From the NCBI RefSeq assembly GCF_003058165.1, contig NZ_QBUC01000016.1:24571-88570 (forward strand): DNA of 64,000 nt. The letters run 5' to 3'. Position numbers and translations under genes: made by a program. Numbering within the stretch: position 1 is the first letter of the stretch; the number at the start of each line of letters is the position of its first letter. This document shows, in pieces, positions 58,320 through 64,000 of this stretch. This DNA is from Paenisporosarcina sp. OV554. GTDB taxonomy: Bacteria > Bacillota > Bacilli > Bacillales_A > Planococcaceae. Under the pieces are notes generated by a model. That model was not told the origin of the DNA. It did not search any database and saw only the letters and a program-made list of their open reading frames with translations.

Positions 58320-58344
58320 GTTATTCGTCTACTATTTCGGGTAT
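58320..58344 (+). promoter_or_regulatory. Candidate sigma-B promoter of the stress protein gene
   Basis: GTTATT (58320-58325), a 13-bp spacer and GGGTAT (58339-58344); the -10 is a perfect sigma-B match. Confidence 0.7.
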
Positions 58345-58387
58345 AGATATTTAATATTCATAATTATTCGAATAGGAGATGATTAGT

Positions 58388-58882
58388 ATGGATAAACGTG
58401 TAATTGGAGTTTATGAAAATCATGATGATGCGGTTCGGGCGGTTGAGGAATTAAAGGCACAAGGTTATGACCGAGATTATATATCAGTTGTTGCAAAAGA
58501 CCGGGATGAAGTAGAAGCAGTCAACACCGAAACAGGCACCAAAACTGAGGAAGGCCTTGCAGCTGGTGCTGCAACTGGAGGGCTTCTTGGGGGAGCAACG
58601 GGATTATTAGCAGGTGTAGGAGCGCTTGCAATTCCGGGAATTGGTCCACTTCTGGCAGCAGGTCCTATTGCAGCTATGTTAACCGGAGCTGCAGTCGGTG
58701 CAGGTACAGGCGGACTAGCTGGAGCATTAATTGGGATGGGCATTCCGGAAGATGAGGCAGATCAATACGAACGGGATGTTAAAGATGGAAAGCTGCTCGT
58801 ATTGTTAGATCCGAATGCCAGAAAAACGGATTCATTCGTTAACAATGAATTACACACAACTTCAGGTACTACTAGACATTAA
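58388..58882 (+). CDS. YflT-like general stress protein with glycine-zipper
   Basis: 164 residues from ATG 58388, 9 nt after TAGGAG (the ATG at 58379 abuts the SD). The N-terminal domain (RVIGVYENHDDAVRAVEELK) is the general-stress 17M/YflT fold. The middle is a long Gly/Ala-rich hydrophobic zipper (GLLGGATGLLAGVGALAIPG), then IPEDEADQYERDVKDGKLL. Such proteins are sigma-B regulated; a matching promoter lies about 45 nt upstream. Molecular function unknown. Confidence 0.88.
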   Translation: MDKRVIGVYENHDDAVRAVEELKAQGYDRDYISVVAKDRDEVEAVNTETGTKTEEGLAAGAATGGLLGGATGLLAGVGALAIPGIGPLLAAGPIAAMLTGAAVGAGTGGLAGALIGMGIPEDEADQYERDVKDGKLLVLLDPNARKTDSFVNNELHTTSGTTRH

Positions 58883-58898
58883 GTACAATAAATTCACA

Positions 58899-58940
58899 AA
58901 AAACAAGGTCAATCCTTTCTGAGGATTGGCCTTGTTTTTA
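58899..58940 (+). terminator. Terminator of the stress protein gene
   Basis: AAACAAGGTCAATCCT pairs with AGGATTGGCCTTGTTT (one G-T), followed by T. Confidence 0.9.
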
Positions 58941-59035
58941 TGCGCTAAGGAAAGTAGAAACATTCTTAGTTCATAGTATAGATACCTGATTGCCTTATAC
59001 TATTTCACTTTTCTCATTCTTCAAGAGAAGGAAAC

Positions 59036-59170
59036 GTGGTTGAAATGATGTATTTAACAGAAAATCCAGTTCAATTAAGTGGAGAAAAGTATGAAAAAGA
59101 AATTAACTATTTACCCCCAAATATAAAAGGAATACAAGAAACAATTTCTTGGATGAAGAAAAGGGCATGA
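59036..59170 (+). CDS. Possible short ORF or gene tail, unknown
   Basis: 44 codons from GTG 59036 with GAAGGAAA upstream: VEMMYLTENPVQLSGEKYEK, then INYLPPNIKGIQETISWMKKRA. The sequence is protein-like and resembles the C-terminal end of a larger enzyme, but no N-terminal part is present. A promoter-free relic is likely. Confidence 0.35.
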   Translation: MVEMMYLTENPVQLSGEKYEKEINYLPPNIKGIQETISWMKKRA

Positions 59171-59412
59171 ATGTATTTAACTGTATTTCGTTACATTCAA
59201 ATTTTTTTGAAAGTATGTTATAAAAGTCAAATTAGTTGCTAATAATATAAGCAAATGACCATTTTCTTCATTATTGAATTAATAGTTTTATTAATAGATT
59301 TGTCCTTAAACTTATCAAATAGTAGATACAGTATATAAAATAAAATATGTAATAGGGTTATTTCTTGAGTTGCTATATGAAAGAGAAAAGAAGAAGGGAG
59401 GAAATAACTCTT
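59171..59412. other. AT-rich intergenic stretch
   Basis: No ORF, hairpin or clear promoter was recognised. Confidence 0.4.
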
Positions 59413-59595
59413 ATGAAAACGTTTATAAACAAATTTGCAGAAGCGATTGTCATAGGTATCATTTTACTATTATTTAATCCTGAGTTAATGGTGGTAGGAT
59501 CTAGTATTAGAGAGAATGCATATGAGACGATTGTAGTTAGCCTATTAGTAATAATAATCGTTTTGATTTTAAGAAAACCCAGATCACGAGCATAA
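59413..59595 (+). CDS. Small two-TM membrane protein
   Basis: 60 residues from ATG 59413 (the GGGAGG SD lies about 11 nt upstream; a start at 59365 has none). Two hydrophobic helices (EAIVIGIILLLFNPELMVVG and ETIVVSLLVIIIVLILR) and a basic tail. No family recognised. Confidence 0.55.
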   Translation: MKTFINKFAEAIVIGIILLLFNPELMVVGSSIRENAYETIVVSLLVIIIVLILRKPRSRA

Positions 59596-59944
59596 TAATT
59601 GAAAAAAATAAAAGTCGTCAATTCTGAACGAACTAAACCCAACTTAATTATAGGGTTAACTAATATGGAATGTTTCGGATGAAATTAAGGGAGAAGATGA
59701 ATGAAATTATTCCTATTAGCTTCTTCAACTAATTGGTACCTTAGTTGAAGAACTGGCTGCCTTTACAAGGCAGCCAGTTCTTATGGAGTAATGAAGTTAA
59801 TGACTTCGCTATAGTTGCATTTGATAGTTAATGCAGAGGATGATTATTCAAGCTTAAAAGAAAGAGGGTATATGTAATACATAGAAGAAGGAGATGAAAA
59901 AATCTCTTCCTTCCTATAGAAGATAATCATTATCCCTTAAAAGG
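59596..59944. other. Intergenic region holding a double-hairpin repeat
   Basis: Beyond the repeat at 59723-59782, GAGTAATGAAG...TGACTTC (59785-59808) resembles the start of family-1 repeats. No gene is visible. Confidence 0.5.
59723..59782. repeat. Double-hairpin repeat (full copy)
   Basis: CTTCAACTAA/TTAGTTGAAG (59723-59750) is directly followed by AAGAACTGGCTGCC (59748-59761) paired perfectly with 59769-59782 over the loop TTTACAA. The same TTAGTTGAA...CTGCCTTTAC text borders the IS3 element at 20873-20894. Confidence 0.75.
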
Positions 59945-59984
59945 AAAAACAAAAGACCTGCATCATGCAGGTCTTTTGTTTTTA
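59945..59984 (-). terminator. Terminator of the subtilase gene
   Basis: AAAAACAAAAGACCTGCA pairs perfectly with TGCAGGTCTTTTGTTTTT around TCA; it touches the stop codon of the protease gene. Confidence 0.9.
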
Positions 59985-61397
59985 TCGTGTTAATGCATTA
60001 TAGATGTTGGCTTCTCCAGATCCGTAAAGAGGATCTTGTCCAGACTTCCCAAAGTCCTCAGCAGTATTTCGTAGAGCAGCTTGAACCTGTGCTGGCGAAT
60101 ACTCTGGATGTTCCGCTTTGATGACAGCAGCGATACCGGCTACTTTAGGAGCTGCCATAGAGGTTCCATGTAATAACGCATAACCGTTTAGATTAGGAGT
60201 TAAGGAATTGTTAGGTAAATATGTCGGCCAAGTTGACAATGTACGGTATAGAAAATCTCGTTTGTTTAAGTAGTTGCCTTTAGGGTCTTGACGATAAAAC
60301 CCATCATAAACTGGACCATTATCTCCACCAGGTCCTGCCACATCTACAACGCTTCCATAGTTTGAATAGAACGCGATGGAATCTGTAGACCATTTATTAG
60401 ATGAAGAAACAGTAACCACTCCTGGAATTTGAGCAGGAGCAACGCGTGATGGTCCTTTAATTTCTAGCCCGTAATTTTCCAACCAATATGACTGCATATC
60501 ATGTAGGCTGTTTAAGTTGCGAGAATCGTTACCCGCAGAAACAACAACGGTTACTCCTTTTTTAGTCGCATACTGAACAGCACGGTGATAAGCTACCATA
60601 GAAGCAGAGTCGCCTTTTTCTCCTAAATTATGTGCCATCCAGCGCCATCCGCCAATACTCATATTGATAACTTCGACTCCATCATTTGCGGCAGCTACGA
60701 TTGCGTCCGTAATCCAAGATTGCTGAGCACCACCAGTTGCACCGAATACGCGGTAGGAACGTACTTTTAATTCTGGACCGACACCAAGGACTTTTCCGTT
60801 AGCAGCAATAGATCCTGCAACGTGAGTTCCATGCCCGTTCTGATCCCATGCATTCGTTGTTCCTGGAACGAAGGTTTTACTTCCTGCAAGATCGGCATTT
60901 GCCTTTAAATCAGGATGATTAAAATCGAGGCCAGTATCAATAACCCCTACGACAGTTTCATGATTTCCTGGGTTTATTTCGTGAGATTTAAAGTCATTAG
61001 TAATTCTTTTTACATCCCATTGATAGTCATGGTAGTTTGGAGCATCTTGGGGAATTGAAGTTATTGGTTGTCCGTCTGCCGGATTGGTCTCTTCTTCAAG
61101 ATAGACCGAGAGTTCTTTATCTGCAGCAGACACATTCTTGTCCTTTTTCATATCTGACAAAAAATCAGGGTCTGACGACTTGGCTTCAACTATGCCTATC
61201 TCCTCAACGATTCTTTCAATCGTTCCGCCTGCGAGTTTTACCTTTGTTTCAAAATCGGATGGAATGCTGCCACCCTTGTAAGCTAGTAAATAATAGGAGC
61301 TAGTTTCCTCTGCTTTGACAGGCTGTCCATTTATTCCTGCAAAAAGAGAGAATGACAGAGCAGAGCACATAGAAAGAACCGCTAACTTCTTCTTCAT
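59982..61397 (-). CDS. Secreted subtilisin-like serine protease (S8)
   Basis: 471 residues. Signal peptide to about residue 29, then an inhibitor-I9-like propeptide (YYLLAYKGGSIPSDF) to ~100-120. The catalytic triad is Asp154 (VIDTG), His189 (NGHGTHVAG) and Ser413 (HGTSMAAP), with Asn290 (SAGN) for the oxyanion hole. A ~50-residue insert (QDPKGNYLNKRDFLYRTLST region) lies before the Ser. Extracellular proteolysis for nutrition or cell-wall turnover. SD AAGGAGATAAG. Direct repeats lie upstream. Confidence 0.95.
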   Translation of the reverse strand: MKKKLAVLSMCSALSFSLFAGINGQPVKAEETSSYYLLAYKGGSIPSDFETKVKLAGGTIERIVEEIGIVEAKSSDPDFLSDMKKDKNVSAADKELSVYLEEETNPADGQPITSIPQDAPNYHDYQWDVKRITNDFKSHEINPGNHETVVGVIDTGLDFNHPDLKANADLAGSKTFVPGTTNAWDQNGHGTHVAGSIAANGKVLGVGPELKVRSYRVFGATGGAQQSWITDAIVAAANDGVEVINMSIGGWRWMAHNLGEKGDSASMVAYHRAVQYATKKGVTVVVSAGNDSRNLNSLHDMQSYWLENYGLEIKGPSRVAPAQIPGVVTVSSSNKWSTDSIAFYSNYGSVVDVAGPGGDNGPVYDGFYRQDPKGNYLNKRDFLYRTLSTWPTYLPNNSLTPNLNGYALLHGTSMAAPKVAGIAAVIKAEHPEYSPAQVQAALRNTAEDFGKSGQDPLYGSGEANIYNALTR

Positions 61398-61444
61398 TTT
61401 TCTTATCTCCTTTATTATATATAGTCTTGGATAGATTTAAGAAC

Positions 61445-61489
61445 AAATCTACCAGATTAAAACCACTTGCAAATTAAATCTACCATATT
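61445..61489 (-). promoter_or_regulatory. Direct repeats upstream of the subtilase promoter
   Basis: AAATCTACCA occurs at 61445-61454 and again at 61476-61485, 31 bp apart (about three helical turns). A TATAAT -10 lies at 61419-61414 on the minus strand, so the repeats are just upstream of -35, a place for an activator. Confidence 0.5.
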
Positions 61490-61577
61490 GCTCTACGAAA
61501 AATTTGTCACTTTATAGCGATAAAATATAAAAACATTCGACATTAAAGAGGAAAAATTAAACAGTTAAAACAGTTAT

Positions 61578-62672
61578 CTATGGAAGAGTTACTGTAAAGC
61601 TTTCAAATTCGATATCAGTTCCTTCATAAGGTTTGATTACTGTTATAGTTTCATTGCCTATAGCGTCAATTTTTGCGCTGCTTTCTCGTAATTGATATAT
61701 AATATATGGGATAACTGTAATATTTTTGACATCGTTGGAGATTGGATCAAATCGTCGAGTTCCATTCAAATGGTCCTTACCATCGATAATTTGGCTTTCG
61801 CTAACCCCTGAATGAGATATGAGCTCTTTTCCTTTATCATCGATTACTTTGAAATCTAGGTAACCCTTAGATAATGAATTTATTTCTTCTGAATTGGCAT
61901 TAAAGCTAAATTGCAATCCAGCTGGACTGACTTTTAAATCAGAAACAGTAAGATCTATGTTTTCAACTTCCACAGTATGATCAATTGCAACATACTGAAC
62001 TTTCGATTTCGTGTTAACAGGAGTTGAGAGGTTCCATTGTTTACCGTCCTCACCTGTAAAATTCACCCCCAGCGTAAAAGCTTCAGGCAATTCATCAATT
62101 GAATCTATGTTAATGATGCCAGTTCGATGGGTAGGTGATATTTCGGTTTCCTTATAGCCACTAGCATTTGAAAATCCTTTTCCGTTTATTGTTATGTTAG
62201 GTCCAGATGATAAATAGTCTCCAATTGGATTCTCTGATTTCATTGAAAATCCTATCGTAAAACGTGTCTCGTCATAGAAAACTTCCTCAAGTGTGATAGA
62301 AGTTCCTCCAACATTTTTCGTAGTACCTATTTTGTTTGATAAACCTTGCTCGTTTACCTGCTCTAAACCGGAATCTCCAGACTCACTGAAAATCGAACCA
62401 ATCATTGGAATAGATGATACAACTGTTGCCATAGCTGGAGACACGGTGGCAGAAGCGACTAACAATCCAAATGCAAAAACCGCTGCCCCAATGCCATAAC
62501 CCATTTTTTTTCGGGCTGACTGTTTACTCCTCATGTGCTGTAACTTCTTCTTTTGAATGGATTGCTTTAATTTTGCCTTTACTCGTGCCATTTCAACTTC
62601 ATTTACTTCCATCTCTTCAAAATCTTCATCATCCAACATGAGATTATTTAAGTGTTCATAGATATCCTTCAC
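61578..62672 (-). CDS. DUF4179-domain anti-sigma factor
   Basis: 364 residues. A ~60-residue cytoplasmic N-terminus (acidic DDEDFEEMEVNEVEM, then basic), one TM helix (MGYGIGAAVFAFGLLVASAT), and an extracytoplasmic DUF4179-type domain. It overlaps the sigma gene upstream by ATGA, the standard sigma/anti-sigma pairing. It should hold the ECF sigma at the membrane until an envelope signal arrives. Confidence 0.88.
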   Translation of the reverse strand: MKDIYEHLNNLMLDDEDFEEMEVNEVEMARVKAKLKQSIQKKKLQHMRSKQSARKKMGYGIGAAVFAFGLLVASATVSPAMATVVSSIPMIGSIFSESGDSGLEQVNEQGLSNKIGTTKNVGGTSITLEEVFYDETRFTIGFSMKSENPIGDYLSSGPNITINGKGFSNASGYKETEISPTHRTGIINIDSIDELPEAFTLGVNFTGEDGKQWNLSTPVNTKSKVQYVAIDHTVEVENIDLTVSDLKVSPAGLQFSFNANSEEINSLSKGYLDFKVIDDKGKELISHSGVSESQIIDGKDHLNGTRRFDPISNDVKNITVIPYIIYQLRESSAKIDAIGNETITVIKPYEGTDIEFESFTVTLP

Positions 62673-63244
62673 GCAAAAGTCCCCCCTAAGTTACTGTTAG
62701 TACGCTGTTGTTGTAGTCTTTTCTTTCCACGATACACGCGATTATCGACTGCGGCTTTTGTCAAACCTATTTTTGTTGCAATTTCTTCACTTGTCATGTC
62801 CAAGAAGAATTTCATCATAAAAATATCTCGGTCAATCACTTCAAACCCACACATTAACTTTAATAATTCATTTTTATTTTCAGTAACGAGAACTTCATTT
62901 TCGATTGAAGGACTACTGCCTACCTCTAAATCATCCCTACCAACGATTTCAACCTCAACACGTCTGTTTGCTATGCGGTAGGTATCAATAGCTTTAAATT
63001 TTGTGACCGCACATAGCCATTTGCGGAAATCATCGGTGTCCCCTTCAAACTGATTTGTGTGATGCCAAATAGTTAAAAAAACATCATTTATACATTCTTC
63101 AACTAGACCAGGGTTTTCTAATGGTGACAATACTTTGTAGGTAATGCCCTTAACTAATGGTAAATATTTATCAACCGCATATTCTAAAGCATCTTCTTTT
63201 TGACGTTTAAGCCGTTTTATAAAATTATTGTCGGTAGATCTCAT
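62669..63244 (-). CDS. ECF-type RNA polymerase sigma factor
   Basis: 191 residues from ATG 63244, behind AAGGAGATATATCTT; a longer frame upstream has no SD. Region 2 (LVEECINDVFLTIWHHTNQF then WLCAVTKFKAIDTYR) and region 4 (DMTSEEIATKIGLTKAAVDN then VYRGKKRLQ) are clear. Directs RNA polymerase to a small envelope-stress regulon, probably including itself. The partner anti-sigma is translationally coupled. Confidence 0.92.
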   Translation of the reverse strand: MRSTDNNFIKRLKRQKEDALEYAVDKYLPLVKGITYKVLSPLENPGLVEECINDVFLTIWHHTNQFEGDTDDFRKWLCAVTKFKAIDTYRIANRRVEVEIVGRDDLEVGSSPSIENEVLVTENKNELLKLMCGFEVIDRDIFMMKFFLDMTSEEIATKIGLTKAAVDNRVYRGKKRLQQQRTNSNLGGTFA

Positions 63245-63701
63245 AAGATATATCTCCTTACTTTTTGTAAAAGCCCTCACACTATATACAACGAAACAAA
63301 CACACTTTTTTTCTCGCATTTATTAAAATAAATTTCCAAATAACTTATTAAGCCGAAATAACAAGCAATTACAAACCCTTTTGTTTCTTCACTTGTAACA
63401 AAAACCTGCCCAAGGCAGGTCATTCATTTAATCATCTATATGTTTACTTAATTGTATAGGACATGCACCCTAGGTTGACACACCACAATTAGAAAGTATT
63501 CAACTATGTTCATTAAAAAAGACTGCCATGTAAAGGAGTTCAGAGTATATGCTTTTGAATAATATTCAGCTAGGAGATTGAGTTTCTGAATTAAGCTTAG
63601 AAAACTTTTAGTATTGTGTTGACTTTTATAAGTCAGGCTGATATATTTATTAAGTTGCTGATTTGAGCGCAACGAAGTAAATGAAAAAGCAAAACTTTTT
63701 G
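63245..63701. other. Intergenic stretch before the rRNA promoter
   Basis: Upstream of the sigma gene the minus strand has GTTTCGTTGTATATAG, perhaps its own promoter. A small hairpin ACCTGCCC/GGCAGGT (63405-63420) follows on the right. An 86-codon minus-strand frame overlapping the rRNA promoter looks spurious. Confidence 0.45.
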
Positions 63702-63730
63702 TTGACATGACATCAAGAATTTGCTAAGAT
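63702..63730 (+). promoter_or_regulatory. rRNA operon promoter
   Basis: TTGACA (63702-63707), 17-bp spacer, TAAGAT (63725-63730). The leader that follows carries the Bacillales-like ACCTTGAAAACTGAACAG text and hairpins (CCGACA/TGTCGG at 63847-63860). Confidence 0.9.
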
Positions 63731-63946
63731 ATAAGAGTTGCTGTTTAAACAGTGACCAACACATGAACCTTGAAAACTGAACAGCAAAACGTCAACTAAT
63801 AAAGCGGAATGCACTTCGGTGCTGAAAGCTAAAACGTTTTCTTCCGCCGACACCTGTCGGTATCGAAAACAAACTTGAACTTAACCGTTCATTATAAACG
63901 TCAAATTTTTGACGCCAGCAACAAAGTCGAGCTAATCGACTCACCA

Positions 63947-64000
63947 TTATGGAGAGTTTGATCCTGGCTCAGGACGAACGCTGGCGGCGTGCCTAATACA
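63947..64000 (+). rRNA. rrs: 16S ribosomal RNA, 5' end (cut by window edge)
   Basis: The universal 16S start GGAGAGTTTGATCCTGGCTC is at 63951, followed by AGGACGAACGCTGGCGGCGT. Only the first ~54 nt lie in the window. Confidence 0.98.

Noticed and set aside
63448..63708. 86-codon minus-strand frame
   Set aside because: Overlaps the -35 of the rRNA promoter and lacks an SD and protein-like composition.

Overview
The window reads as chromosome of a low-GC, endospore-forming Firmicute, most likely Bacillales and probably Planococcaceae/Sporosarcina-like. Evidence for this is a small acid-soluble spore protein (sspH) and a Spo0E-type phosphatase, a TPP riboswitch on thiC, Bacillus-type SD sequences and sigma-A/sigma-B style promoters, a Fur box before a siderophore operon, an ECF sigma/DUF4179 anti-sigma pair, and the 5' end of a 16S rRNA gene behind a strong sigma-A promoter at the right edge. 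The genus is an inference; only about 54 bases of 16S are present.

Layout. 0.1-3.6 kb: a TraB-like membrane protein, then a TetR/DHA2 efflux pair with three copies of one palindromic operator. 3.7-8.1 kb (minus strand): sspH, small ORFs, thiC with its TPP riboswitch, and two membrane proteins. 8.2-11.2 kb: a PQQ/sorbosone-dehydrogenase-like beta-propeller, a DUF3189 protein, a Spo0E-like peptide and a GlsB/YeaQ stress protein with a sigma-B-like promoter. 11.6-18.7 kb: a Fur-boxed NIS siderophore operon (two IucA/IucC synthetases, MFS exporter, fold-III PLP enzyme) and a following orphan small gene. 18.7-23 kb: a decayed zone with gene remnants, a YqeY protein, a frameshifted YesK-like gene and an IS3/IS150-type element. 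23-24.5 kb: a serine hydrolase.

25-34.9 kb: one long peptide-scavenging operon (two ABC ATPases, IclR regulator, binding protein, two permeases, an M14-type peptidase and pyroglutamyl peptidase), with overlapping stop/start codons and an intra-operon terminator. 35-37.3 kb: dispersed repeats, a small membrane protein, and a fused remnant of a TIR-domain and a metallo-beta-lactamase-fold gene. 37.3-42.8 kb: a TetR-regulated, probably catabolite-repressed 3-hydroxybutyrate/acetoacetate operon (CoA transferase A/B, 3-hydroxybutyrate dehydrogenase, thiolase, MFS). 43.2-48.4 kb: a defence-type region with an McrB carrying two EVE/PUA-like modules, McrC, and two unrecognised ORFs, one with a nuclease-like motif, closed by an IS30 transposase remnant.

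49-55.1 kb (minus strand, visibly richer in G+C): three export-related genes: an EEP-family nuclease/phosphatase, a HupE/UreJ-type membrane protein, and a 1212-residue secreted protein joining a calcineurin-like phosphoesterase to an eight-repeat PQQ-type propeller. A strongly structured leader RNA followed by a terminator lies just before hupE and may be an unclassified cis-regulatory RNA. 55.1-56.7 kb is a graveyard of broken small genes. 56.8-59.6 kb: an M48 protease, a sigma-B-type stress protein and a small membrane protein. 60-63.2 kb (minus strand): a secreted subtilase and the ECF sigma/anti-sigma pair. 63.7-64 kb: rRNA promoter, leader and the 16S start.

The most interesting leads are the enlarged McrBC locus with its two orphan partners, the structured RNA/hupE/phosphoesterase-propeller unit, the peptidase-coupled peptide transporter operon, and two families of dispersed palindromic intergenic repeats, one of which is interrupted by the IS element.
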